Of a DNA stretch of 64,000 nt, positions 7,023-14,762 are shown one piece after another (the stretch's first letter is position 1; every line of letters begins with the position of its first letter). The DNA comes from Streptomyces sp. NBC_00102. GTDB taxonomy: Bacteria > Actinomycetota > Actinomycetes > Streptomycetales > Streptomycetaceae. A program made the translations under genes and the position numbers. The DNA lies in assembly GCF_026343115.1 (NCBI RefSeq), contig NZ_JAPEMC010000001.1, positions 1,054,001-1,118,000 of the forward strand, in the 5' to 3' direction. The notes beneath the pieces are model-generated. The model was not told the DNA's origin, ran no database searches, and saw nothing but the letters and a program-made list of their open reading frames with translations.

Positions 7023-7978
7023 GCGCCGCCCCCCACGGCGCGCTCGGCCAGCAGGGCGCGGCCGTCGTCGATGATCTGCGCCAGTTCCTTGACGTGCGCG
7101 GCGGGCGGTTCGGTGAGCGGGGTGCGCACCTCGCCCACGTCCAGCCCCTGGAGCCGTACGGCGGCCTTGACCAGCGAGACGGCGTAGCCGCGCCCCTTGG
7201 AGCGCAGTTCGACCAGCGGCCGGTAGAAGCGGTCCAGCAGGGCGTCGGCCAGTCCGTCGTCGCCGGATTCGAGCGCGCGGTAGAAGGCGAGCGCGATGTC
7301 GGGGGCGAAGGCGAAGACGGCGGAGGAGTAGAGCGTGACGCCGATGCCGCGGTAGGCGAGTCCGGTGAGCTCGGCGGTGGGCAGCCCGTTGAAGTACAGG
7401 AAGTCGCCGCCGGGCAGTTCGGTGCGTACGGCGCTGACGATGCGCTGCATCAGGTCCAGGTCGCCGAGGCCGTCCTTGAGGCCGATGATGCCGGGCGTGC
7501 GGGCGAGGGCGACGACGGTCCCGGGGGTGAAGACGGCGTTGTCGCGCTGGTAGACGATCGTCTCCAGGCGGGTCGCCGCGGCGAGCGCGGTGTAGTGCGC
7601 GAGCAGTCCCGGCTGGTCGGCGACGACGAGGTACGGGGGCATGGCGAGGAGTCCGTCCGCGCCGGCCGCCTCGGCGAGCTTGGCGTACTCCACCGCCAGC
7701 GCGGTGCCGTATCCGGCTCCGGCGACGACGGGCACCTGTCCGGCGGTCTCCTCGACGGCCGCGGCGACGACACGGCCGAACTCGGCGGGCGTCAGCGCGT
7801 GGAACTCACCCGTGCCGCAGCAGGCGAAGACCGCCGCCGCACCGGCGTCGATGCCGGCCCGCACGTGGCGGCGGAACGCGACGAGGTCCACGTCCCCGTC
7901 CGGTCCGTACGCGGTGACGGGGAAGAAGAGCGGCCCGGCGACTGCGGTGAGCCGGGCGGCGAGGGGGGCTGAGGTCAC
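7019..7978 (-). CDS. kdgD: 5-dehydro-4-deoxyglucarate dehydratase (KdgD family)
   Basis: 319-residue DHDPS-fold enzyme that decarboxylates and dehydrates 5-keto-4-deoxy-D-glucarate to 2-oxoglutarate semialdehyde, CO2 and water. Family landmarks are FPVTAY at the first strand, the CGTGEF loop, YQRDN carrying the catalytic tyrosine region, and the Schiff-base lysine in GLKDG, which is the KdgD version of the lysine motif. The start chosen is the GTG at 7976-7978 with GGGAG 7 bases upstream. An earlier ATG at 8047 would lie upstream of the likely -10 element and is rejected. The gene is divergent from the uronate dehydrogenase gene and overlaps the following 408-residue gene, so it is the second enzymatic anchor of an oxidative uronate pathway. 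Confidence 0.9.
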   Translation of the reverse strand: MTSAPLAARLTAVAGPLFFPVTAYGPDGDVDLVAFRRHVRAGIDAGAAAVFACCGTGEFHALTPAEFGRVVAAAVEETAGQVPVVAGAGYGTALAVEYAKLAEAAGADGLLAMPPYLVVADQPGLLAHYTALAAATRLETIVYQRDNAVFTPGTVVALARTPGIIGLKDGLGDLDLMQRIVSAVRTELPGGDFLYFNGLPTAELTGLAYRGIGVTLYSSAVFAFAPDIALAFYRALESGDDGLADALLDRFYRPLVELRSKGRGYAVSLVKAAVRLQGLDVGEVRTPLTEPPAAHVKELAQIIDDGRALLAERAVGGGA

Positions 7979-8011
7979 GGGCGCTCCCTGAGCGAGTTCC
8001 GGGCGTACACA

Positions 8012-8038
8012 ATTATGATTGATGTCCATATTCATGAA
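8012..8038 (-). promoter_or_regulatory. Likely kdgD promoter with operator-like dyad
   Basis: On the minus strand, CATAAT (8012-8017) is a good -10 element about 30 bases before the kdgD start. An imperfect dyad of form GTnCAT-N4-ATGnAC spans roughly 8023-8038 (GTCCAT and ATGAAC half-sites, with TTCATGAA inside) just upstream of it. The region is unusually AT-rich for this genome. A uronate- or aldarate-responsive regulator is the likely ligand; which one is unknown. Confidence 0.45.
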
Positions 8039-8122
8039 CGACGTCACGCTAGGGCAGCACCCACGGGCCGGTCAAGGCGGAAACCACGACGTGTGCGCCG
8101 ACTTCGGCGCGGCGGACACCCC

Positions 8123-8181
8123 TTGACGCAGGGCGCCGCCCGTCCCTACGTTGTCCACGCATGTGAATGTCATCCATGGAT
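8123..8181 (+). promoter_or_regulatory. Likely udh promoter and downstream palindrome
   Basis: TTGACG (8123-8128) and TACGTT (8147-8152) with an 18-base spacer form a good vegetative-type promoter. A perfect palindrome ATCCATGGAT (8172-8181) lies about 20 bases downstream of the -10 element, between it and the ribosome-binding site, a suitable place for a repressor roadblock. Confidence 0.55.
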
Positions 8182-8224
8182 CTGGCGTGTTGCGGTTCGG
8201 TCTCCGCCGCGCCGAGGAGGCCCA

Positions 8225-9043
8225 GTGCCCGGTTTGCCCGCTCCCCGCACGATTCTGCTCACCGGAGCCGCCGGCGGTCTCGGCACGCTGATGCGCGAAC
8301 TGCTCCCCGCGTACGGCTACGAGCTGCGCCTCTTCGACCTCGTACCGATCGAGGGGGAGCCGGACGCGATCACCGCCGACCTGGCCGACCGGGAGGCGCT
8401 GCGCGAGGCGGTTCGCGGCGTCGACGCGATCATCCATCTCGCGGGCATCTCGCTGGAATCCTCCTTCGAGAAGATCCTGCGCGCCAACATCGAGGGCACC
8501 TACCACCTCTACGAGGCGGCCCGCGAGGAGGGCGTGCGCCGGATCGTGTTCGCCTCCTCCAACCACGCGATCGGCTGGACCCCGGCCCCGGCCGCCGGAG
8601 GGCCGCTCATCCCGGTCGACACCCCCCGGCGCCCCGACACCTTCTACGGCCTCTCCAAGTCCTTCGGCGAGGACCTCGCCCAGCTCTACCAGGACCAGCA
8701 CGGCATCGAGACCGTCTCGGTCCGCATCGGCTCCTGCTTCCGCGAACCGACGTCGGTGCGGATGCTCTCGGTCTGGATGAGCCCCGAGGACGGCGCCCGC
8801 CTCTTCCACGCGGCGCTCACCGCCCCGGACGTGGCCCACACGGTGGTCTACGGCTCCTCCGCCAACACCCGGCTGTGGTGGGACCTGTCGAGCGCCCGGG
8901 CGCTCGGCTACGAGCCGGCGGACGACTCGGAGCGGTTCGCCGAGAAGCTGGTCGCCGAATTCGGCGAGCTGGACCCGGACGACCCGGCCCAGACCCACGT
9001 CGGCGGCCCCTTCGTCACCGACCCGCCGATCTGGCCGTACTGA
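8225..9043 (+). CDS. udh: Uronate dehydrogenase (NAD-dependent SDR)
   Basis: 272-residue short-chain dehydrogenase of the extended/uronate dehydrogenase type, oxidising D-galacturonate or D-glucuronate to the aldarolactone with NAD. The nucleotide-binding motif TGAAGGLG is near residue 14. The catalytic YGLSK motif follows FASSNH, and the family-specific IGSCFREPTSVRML segment, which in characterised Udh enzymes shapes the uronate pocket, is intact, as is the WW pair near the C-terminus (TRLWWDL). The start is the GTG at 8225 with GAGGAGG 7 bases upstream; the frame is open further upstream but lacks a site. It faces kdgD across a shared promoter region, placing first and late steps of uronate oxidation side by side. 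Confidence 0.88.
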   Translation: MPGLPAPRTILLTGAAGGLGTLMRELLPAYGYELRLFDLVPIEGEPDAITADLADREALREAVRGVDAIIHLAGISLESSFEKILRANIEGTYHLYEAAREEGVRRIVFASSNHAIGWTPAPAAGGPLIPVDTPRRPDTFYGLSKSFGEDLAQLYQDQHGIETVSVRIGSCFREPTSVRMLSVWMSPEDGARLFHAALTAPDVAHTVVYGSSANTRLWWDLSSARALGYEPADDSERFAEKLVAEFGELDPDDPAQTHVGGPFVTDPPIWPY

Positions 9044-9192
9044 GCCGACGGCGGCCTGCGGATGCCTGCGGAGGCCTTCCCCGCAAGGCCCCACCGGAGG
9101 GGCGCGCACGAGGTCCGGCGCGCTCCCCCGGACGGGCGAGCCGTCACGGAAGGTAAGGGAACGGCAAAGCCGGGTCGTTCGTTACCCCGGTC

Positions 9193-10449
9193 ATGACCGC
9201 AATGACCCCCGGCTCGAACATCCCTCTCTCCGCCGCCCGCGTGGCGGTGGACGTCGCCGCCCCGGTGCGGCTCGACGTCTCGGGCCTGCTGCTCTCCGCC
9301 GACGGCAAGGTCCGCTCCGACGACGACTTCATCTTCTACAACCAGCCCTCGGGCCCCGGAGTGACCTACCGCTCCGGCGGCGGCACGGCGCCGGACTCGA
9401 TCGTGGTGGACACCGCCGCGGTGCCGCCCGGCATCGAGAAGATCGTCGTCACCGCGAGCCCCGACGCGGCGGGCCAGACCTTCCAGGGCATCGAGCCCAC
9501 CGCCACCGTGCGCGACGCCGACAGCGGCAGCGTGCTCGCGTCCTTCACGCCGCCGCGTCTGGGCGCCGAGACGGCGCTCGTGGTCATCGAGGTCTACCGC
9601 CGCCAGGGCGCCTGGAAGGCGCGCGCGGTCGGCCAGGGGTACGCCAACGGCCTGGCGGGCATCGCCACGGACTTCGGCGTGACCGTCGAGGAGGAGCCCG
9701 CGCCCGCCGCCCAGGCCGCTCCCCCGGCCGCACCGGCGTACCCGCAGACTCCGGCGCACCCGCAGGCCCAGGCGTACCCGCAGGCCGCGCCCGCGGACCC
9801 GAGGATCGCTCCGCCTATGCCGCCCATGCCCCCCGCGCCCCCGGCCGCCGCGCCCGCCGCCGCGTCCTCCGGGAAGATCAATCTCGACAAGGGCCGGGTC
9901 AGCCTCCAGAAGAACCAGACGGTCTCCCTGGTGAAGGGCGGCCGGCCGCTGCTCTCGCGGGTCAAGATGGGTCTCGGCTGGGAGCCCGCGTTCCGGGGCA
10001 AGGACATCGACCTGGACGCCTCGGTGATCGCCTACGGCCCCGACCGCAAGCACCTGGACAGCTGCTACTTCGGCAAGCTGTCGATCCTCAACGGCGCCGT
10101 CAAGCACTCCGGCGACAACCTCACCGGCGAGGGCGCGGGGGACGACGAGGTGATCGTCGTGGACCTGGGCCGCATCCCCGCCGAGGCCACCGGTCTCGTC
10201 TTCACGGTGAACTCCTTCACCGGCCAGAAGTTCACCGAGGTGGCGAAGGCGTACTGCCGTCTGCTCGACGCGGCCACCGGCGAGGAGCTGGTCCGCTTCG
10301 ACCTGAGCAGCACGGAGCCGCAGACCGGCGTGATGATGGCGAAGCTCATCCGGCAGTTCACCGGAGAGTGGGAGATGACCGCCATGGGCGAGTACGTGAA
10401 GTCACGCACCGTACGCGGCATGGTGAAGCCCGCCGCCGCGGCGCTGTAG
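9193..10449 (+). CDS. Two-domain TerD-family protein
   Basis: 418-residue cytoplasmic protein with two TerD-type beta-sandwich domains (about residues 1-165 and 235-410) joined by a Pro/Ala-rich linker containing repeated PAYPQ/PAHPQ units. Each domain keeps acidic calcium-site motifs: SDDDFIFYNQP in the first and DLDASVIAYG in the second. TerD proteins are linked to tellurite, phage and stress phenotypes and bind calcium; their biochemical role is unsettled. No other ter gene is nearby, so this one is a solitary fused copy. The start is an ATG at 9193 with another at 9202; neither has a strong ribosome-binding site. A perfect hairpin follows at 10504-10534. Confidence 0.88.
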   Translation: MTAMTPGSNIPLSAARVAVDVAAPVRLDVSGLLLSADGKVRSDDDFIFYNQPSGPGVTYRSGGGTAPDSIVVDTAAVPPGIEKIVVTASPDAAGQTFQGIEPTATVRDADSGSVLASFTPPRLGAETALVVIEVYRRQGAWKARAVGQGYANGLAGIATDFGVTVEEEPAPAAQAAPPAAPAYPQTPAHPQAQAYPQAAPADPRIAPPMPPMPPAPPAAAPAAASSGKINLDKGRVSLQKNQTVSLVKGGRPLLSRVKMGLGWEPAFRGKDIDLDASVIAYGPDRKHLDSCYFGKLSILNGAVKHSGDNLTGEGAGDDEVIVVDLGRIPAEATGLVFTVNSFTGQKFTEVAKAYCRLLDAATGEELVRFDLSSTEPQTGVMMAKLIRQFTGEWEMTAMGEYVKSRTVRGMVKPAAAAL

Positions 10450-10503
10450 CCCTCCGGGCCTGCCCGGGTCCCTGGGGCGACGGGAACGGCCCCGCAACGG
10501 CTT

Positions 10504-10534
10504 CCGGGGCACCTGAGAGTCTCAGGTGCCCCGG
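10504..10534. terminator. Strong hairpin between convergent genes
   Basis: The arms CCGGGGCACCTGAGA and TCTCAGGTGCCCCGG pair perfectly around a minimal loop. It sits 55 bases after the TerD gene and 71 bases after the end of the convergent small gene, so it can serve both. Confidence 0.75.
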
Positions 10535-10604
10535 TTCCGGATGTCCTCCGGCGGACGGCCGCTCGGGCCCGTGGACATGTCCGTCCGACACGTCCTCGGC
10601 GCTC

Positions 10605-10835
10605 TCAGAGCTTGGTCAGCTTGGAGTAGGGGCTGAGGATCCTCCCCTGACGCCCGGCGAAGTCGATCAGGACTGCGTCGTTGTCGCCCTCGACAGCGAG
10701 AACCCGCCCGAGGCCGAACTGGTCGTGCGACACCCGGTCGCCCACGTCGAAGCATTCGACCGGTGGGGCCGCCTGGGCCGGGCGGTTGAAGGGACTGGAA
10801 GGCAGGTGGCGCCGGGATCCGGCTGACTGTTTCAT
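10605..10835 (-). CDS. Small protein resembling the UvrD/PcrA C-terminal (Tudor-like) domain
   Basis: 76-residue protein. After a short basic and Pro-rich start, residues 30-76 read as a compact beta-barrel: VGDRVSHDQFGLGRVLAVEG, then an acidic turn, a second strand pair (VLIDFAGRQGRILSP) and a final YSKLTKL. This matches the pattern of the C-terminal RNA-polymerase-binding Tudor-like domain of UvrD/PcrA helicases and is also reminiscent of the CarD N-terminal domain. I infer a transcription- or repair-associated role. The ATG at 10833-10835 is 7 bases after CATACT on the minus strand, so the mRNA may be leaderless; the frame is also open further upstream without a start signal. Confidence 0.7.
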   Translation of the reverse strand: MKQSAGSRRHLPSSPFNRPAQAAPPVECFDVGDRVSHDQFGLGRVLAVEGDNDAVLIDFAGRQGRILSPYSKLTKL

Positions 10836-11180
10836 TACCTGGAGTATGCGCCACCCGGACGCCCGGCGCCATGCCCGTCCCCGCCCTCGGCCCAGTAGTG
10901 CCGCATTCGTGATGCGCCCGCGACCAGGGCCGGTCGCCGCCACGGCGCGCTTCTCGGCGCCCCGCGGGCCCGCACGCCGGGCCGGAAAGAAACCCGAAGG
11001 TGTGGCGGTTCGCCCCACCGGGCGCCGCGCGGAGCCCCGCGGCCGGGAGGCGTACCGGAAGCGGTCGGCGCGGCGGCCGGGAGGGGTGCCCCCGGACGCC
11101 CGCAGGCCGGTACGGAACCCTCCGGAAGGGCCCGTACCGGCCTGCGGCGCGAAGCTGAGCACCCAGGTGGTCGGCGTGGC
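10836..11180. other. Intergenic region, 345 bases, with a terminator hairpin
   Basis: No gene supported. It holds the hairpin that ends the PhoX-type gene (11101-11146) and the promoter side of the small Tudor-like gene. The remaining GC-rich sequence shows open frames on both strands but no ribosome-binding site. Confidence 0.6.
11101..11146 (-). terminator. Terminator hairpin after the PhoX-type gene
   Basis: Arms 11101-11115 and 11132-11146 are perfect complements (15 bp); the loop itself contains a smaller CCCT/AGGG stem. It starts 35 bases beyond the stop codon. Confidence 0.75.
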
Positions 11181-12665
11181 TCAGCGCTTGTTCGGCTGAC
11201 GCTTCCAGGGGCCCGTGATGGCGAGCATGATCCCGGGGGTCTGGATGTTGGCGAAGAGGGTCTTGCCGTCGGGCGAGAAGGTGACACCGGTGAACTCGCT
11301 GAACACGGGCGCCTCGGCCGTGCCCTCGTTCAGGTCGTTGCGCGCGATGGGGTACGTGACCCCGCTGTCGGTCGCCCCGAAGAGGTGCTGGACTCCCTCG
11401 CCGTCCTCGGCGATGACCAGGCCGCCGTAGGGCGAGACGGTGATGTTGTCCGGGCCGTCGAACGCGCCGTCCTTCGACGGGTCGGCGTTGACGCCGAGGA
11501 GCACCTTGAGGGTGAGGGTGCGGCGCTTGGTGTCGTAGAACCAGACCTGGCCGTCGTGCTGGACGGGGCTCTCGGAGCGGGCGAACGAGGAGACGATGTA
11601 GACGCCGCCGTCGCTCCACCACATGCCCTCGAGCTTGCGGGCGCGGGTGACCTCCGTGTCGGTGAACTGCTTGCGGACGGAGACCGTCTTGGCGTCGCGG
11701 TCCGGCACGTCGACCCAGTCGACGCCGTACACGGTGCCGATCCTGGTGGCGCGGGACAGGTCGTCGACGAACCCGCCGCTCTTGTCGAAGCACTTGAAGG
11801 CCTGGAGGACACCGGCGTCGTCGGCGAGCGTGCGCAGCTTGCCGCGGCCGTGCTTGAAGCCGTGCGGCGGGACCCAGCGGTAGAGCAGCCCGTTGGGGGT
11901 GGCCGCGTCCTCGGTGAGGTAGGCGTGGCCCTGGTGCGGGTCGATGACCACGGCCTCGTGGGCGTACCGGCCGAAGGCCTTGACCGGGCGCGGGTCGCGG
12001 TTGGCGCGCCGGTCGTAGGGGTCGACCTCGAAGACGTAGCCGTGGTCCTTGAGGAGGCCGTTCTTGCCCGCCTTGTCTTCGGTCTCCTCGCAGGTCAGCC
12101 AGGTGCCCCACGGGGTCGCGCCGCCCGCGCAGTTGGTGGACGTACCGGCGATGCCGACCCACTCGGCGGTGTGGCCGCCGGCGCGGGTCTCGACGACGGT
12201 GCAGCCACCCGCCGCGACCGGGTCGTAGACGAGGCCCTCGGCGAGCGGGACGGGGCGCGGCCAGGCGTCGCGGACACCGCTCAGCTCGTGGTTGTTGACC
12301 AGGAGGGTGACGCCGCGCGGGCCTTCGAAGGCGGCGGTGCCGTCGTGGTTGGAGGGGGTGGTCTCGCCCGACTCCAGTGTGGTGACCCCGCTGTGCGTGA
12401 CGATCCGGTACGAGAAGCCGGCGGGCAGCGCCAGGATGCCCTTGGGGTCGGCGATCAGCGGGCCGTAGCCGGGGGCCTTGGAGTGACCGTGGTCGTCGTG
12501 GTCGTGCCCGTTGTCACGGCCGTCGTGGCCATCGTGCCCGTGGCCGTCGTGCTCCGCGGCAAGGGCACCGGGCGCGGTGGCCAGGGTGCCGACCACCCCG
12601 GTGAGGGCGATACCGGCGCCGGCGACGGCGGACTGCTTGGTGAATTCCCTGCGCGTGAACGACAT
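11181..12665 (-). CDS. PhoX-type (DUF839) alkaline phosphatase, Tat-exported
   Basis: 494-residue protein of the PhoX/DUF839 family, extracytoplasmic phosphatases that use calcium and iron to release phosphate from esters. A twin-arginine signal (TRREFTKQSAVAGAGIAL) ends near an ALAAEH cleavage site, directly followed by an unusual His/Asp/Gly-rich stretch (HDGHGHDGHDG...) that looks able to bind metals. The beta-propeller body shows PRGVTLLVNNHEL, AGGATPWGTWLTCEE, GRYAHEAVVIDP and DGPDNITVSPYG, all typical metal- and substrate-site segments. The start ATG (12663-12665) has GGAGC upstream. A PHO-box-like repeat lies about 50 bases upstream. The His-rich insert is odd and could be a metal reservoir. 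Confidence 0.87.
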   Translation of the reverse strand: MSFTRREFTKQSAVAGAGIALTGVVGTLATAPGALAAEHDGHGHDGHDGRDNGHDHDDHGHSKAPGYGPLIADPKGILALPAGFSYRIVTHSGVTTLESGETTPSNHDGTAAFEGPRGVTLLVNNHELSGVRDAWPRPVPLAEGLVYDPVAAGGCTVVETRAGGHTAEWVGIAGTSTNCAGGATPWGTWLTCEETEDKAGKNGLLKDHGYVFEVDPYDRRANRDPRPVKAFGRYAHEAVVIDPHQGHAYLTEDAATPNGLLYRWVPPHGFKHGRGKLRTLADDAGVLQAFKCFDKSGGFVDDLSRATRIGTVYGVDWVDVPDRDAKTVSVRKQFTDTEVTRARKLEGMWWSDGGVYIVSSFARSESPVQHDGQVWFYDTKRRTLTLKVLLGVNADPSKDGAFDGPDNITVSPYGGLVIAEDGEGVQHLFGATDSGVTYPIARNDLNEGTAEAPVFSEFTGVTFSPDGKTLFANIQTPGIMLAITGPWKRQPNKR

Positions 12666-12715
12666 GACGGGCTCCTGTGCGGTGTCCGGGACGTTGGCGC
12701 GCCCACAGTCCCGGT

Positions 12716-12737
12716 CCAGGGCCAACTCCACATGAAC
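12716..12737 (-). promoter_or_regulatory. PHO-box-like direct repeat upstream of the PhoX-type gene
   Basis: On the minus strand two 11-base units follow each other: GTTCATGTGGA and GTTGGCCCTGG. Streptomyces PhoP binds 11-base direct repeats whose first seven bases resemble GTTCACC. The first unit fits well, the second moderately. The site lies 51-72 bases upstream of the start codon. Confidence 0.5.
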
Positions 12738-12908
12738 TGCGGGCGACTTGTAGGCACATCCTTGCCGTGCAACGGACGCCCGGCACGCGGTGCGCACCCG
12801 TCCGTGGCATCCGGCCACGCACCCGCCCCGCAGACCGGCACACGCACCGCCCCGCACACCGGTCCCCCGCATCCCGTCCCACGCGCCCGGTGTGTACGCG
12901 GAGATGAC

Positions 12909-12943
12909 GCTGCCGCCCCGCCCGTGGCGGGCGGGGCGGCAGC
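12909..12943 (-). terminator. Terminator hairpin, 15-bp perfect stem
   Basis: Arms 12909-12923 and 12929-12943 pair exactly around a GTGGC loop, 11 bases after the stop of the 506-residue gene. Confidence 0.8.
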
Positions 12944-12953
12944 CGACGGTACG

Positions 12954-14474
12954 TCAGGAACCGACGCGGGAGCGGGCCTTGAAGGCGGCCTTGCGCGCTT
13001 CCTTCGCCGTCTTCTTGTCACCGTGCAGCCGGCCCATGGCGTCCAGCACCTCGGCGGTGGCCGGGTGGTCGACGCGCCAGACCTGGTCGAAGAAGTCGCC
13101 GTCCCGGCCGACGAGCCCCTCGACGAGCCCCTGCAGCTCCGCCATCTCGCCGTCGGCGTCCAGCTGGGCGGCGAGCGTGTCCACGGCCAGCCAGAAGACC
13201 ATGGACTCCGGCGGCGCCGGGACGTCCGTGGCGCCGTGTTCCGCGAGCCAGACCCGGGCGAGGCCGCCCAGTTCGGGATCGCCGAGCACCGCGCGCAGGG
13301 CGGGCTCGGCCCCGGGGCCGGTGAGGGCGAGCGCCTGCTGGCAGTGGAGCCGGCGCAGCGGGGCACCCTCGTCGTCGCCCCGGGCGGCGGCGAGCAGGTC
13401 GGCGGCGGTGGAGACGGCGTCGCCGTCCCCGCGTCCGGCGATCCACAGCCCGATCTCCGCCTGGGCGGCCGCCTCGGGGTAGTACGCGATGCCGTCCAGG
13501 AGGGCGGGGGCGTCCTTGTCCGCGAGGTCGCCGATCGCGGGCGCGTCCACGCCGGCCTCCAGCATCCGGGACCGGATGCCGTAGAGCCCCAGCGGGGTGA
13601 GCCTGACCATGCCGTACCGGCTGACGTCGTCCTCGTCGCCGACGGGCGCGGCCGGCGCCTCGCCCTCCTCGAACAGGAGGGTCTCGTCGACGGGGTGGTA
13701 CTCCACGATCCCGATCGGTTCCAGCACCCGGAACTGGTCGTCCAGCCGCATCATCGCCTCCGACACCTGTTCCAGGATGTCGTCGGTGGGCTCGCCCATG
13801 TCGTCCGGGACGATCATGGAAGCGGCGAGGGCGGGCAGCGGTACGGGGTCGTCGCCGGGGCCTCCCTCGGAGAGGGTGAGCACGTAGAGGTTGCCGAGCA
13901 CGCCTTCGAGGAACTCGGCCTCGGCCTCCGGGTCCCAGTCCAGGGCGCCGAAGTCGACCGAGCCGTCCTCCCCTACGAGGTCGGCGAAGTCGTCGAAGAC
14001 CGGGGCGGTGGCGTCGGCGAAGGCGGCCTCCAGGCCGTCGAGCCAGACCGAGAGGACGTCCGACGGCGAACCTCCGGTCAGCAGGGCGAGGCTCACGCCC
14101 TGGGTGGCCGTGCCCTCGACGGCTTCCGTCGTACCGCCGTCCCCGAAAGGCGCGCCCCCGTCTTCGACCGCGCCGGAGGTGTCCTCGGTGTCTTCGGGGT
14201 CGGTGACGTCGACCAGGCCGGTGTCCACGGCCAGACGCCATGCCTCGCTGGCGAGGGCGGCCCCGTCCTCGTCGGCCGGGAGCCCGAGATGCTCGGCGGC
14301 CGCGGGGAGCTGCGCCTCCACCAGCTCGCCACCGGCCCCGACGCGGGTGCCGGGCCCGGCCCAGCGGGCGAGGCGGACGGCCCGCACCAGCAGCGGCGCG
14401 GCCAGGGCGTCCCTCGCCAGTTCGGCCTCGGCGGGGAGCCGCACCGGCGGCAGGGTGGGACGCTCTGCGGACAT
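12954..14474 (-). CDS. Conserved hypothetical protein, 506 residues
   Basis: I do not recognise a functional domain. The protein is cytoplasmic, very acidic and Ala/Leu-rich. The first quarter looks like a plant-type helical bundle start (LARDALAAPLLVRAVRLARW); a low-complexity Asp/Glu/Gly/Thr segment spans about residues 90-125; the C-terminal half has repeated helical HEAT-like units (LRRLHCQQALALTGPGAEPALRAVLGDPE, split by me into LRRLHCQQALALTG and ALRAVLGDPELGG); and a basic tail rich in Lys/Ala ends it. The HEAT-like end suggests a scaffold. The ATG at 14472-14474 has GAGGAG 8 bases upstream. It is monocistronic: a terminator follows at once. Confidence 0.75.
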   Translation of the reverse strand: MSAERPTLPPVRLPAEAELARDALAAPLLVRAVRLARWAGPGTRVGAGGELVEAQLPAAAEHLGLPADEDGAALASEAWRLAVDTGLVDVTDPEDTEDTSGAVEDGGAPFGDGGTTEAVEGTATQGVSLALLTGGSPSDVLSVWLDGLEAAFADATAPVFDDFADLVGEDGSVDFGALDWDPEAEAEFLEGVLGNLYVLTLSEGGPGDDPVPLPALAASMIVPDDMGEPTDDILEQVSEAMMRLDDQFRVLEPIGIVEYHPVDETLLFEEGEAPAAPVGDEDDVSRYGMVRLTPLGLYGIRSRMLEAGVDAPAIGDLADKDAPALLDGIAYYPEAAAQAEIGLWIAGRGDGDAVSTAADLLAAARGDDEGAPLRRLHCQQALALTGPGAEPALRAVLGDPELGGLARVWLAEHGATDVPAPPESMVFWLAVDTLAAQLDADGEMAELQGLVEGLVGRDGDFFDQVWRVDHPATAEVLDAMGRLHGDKKTAKEARKAAFKARSRVGS

Positions 14475-14762
14475 CGGGGGTTCTCCTCGGTGCGGGCTCG
14501 GGTGCACGGGGTGCGTACACGGTTCAGGCAGCCCAAGCCTAGTGCCGCGTCGGTCGAGGTTTGCCCGTCGAGGAGAGCATCGGGCGGCGACGGCGCGAAC
14601 CGGGCGTCACGCCGGAGCGAACCTCGGCCGAAGCGGCACCAGGGCCCTTTCCCGTACCGTTTCCCGGCCCTTCCACGTACGGGGGGTCCTCCCGGAACAT
14701 GTTGACGAGCGGGCCCGGCGGAGCGCTGGGAGCTCCCGTGCGCGGGGCCGTCGCCTCCGGCC

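Noticed and set aside
7979..8047. Longer KdgD starting at ATG 8047
   Set aside because: The extension would include the likely -10 element and has no ribosome-binding site; the GTG at 7978 has GGGAG at good spacing.
11385..14705. Plus-strand 1106-codon frame
   Set aside because: Runs antisense across the PhoX-type gene, a promoter region, a terminator and the 506-residue gene; no start signal.
14475..14762. Small plus-strand frame between the 506-residue gene and the lipoprotein gene
   Set aside because: Pro/Gly/Arg-rich translation, no ribosome-binding site, overlaps the end of the lipoprotein gene.
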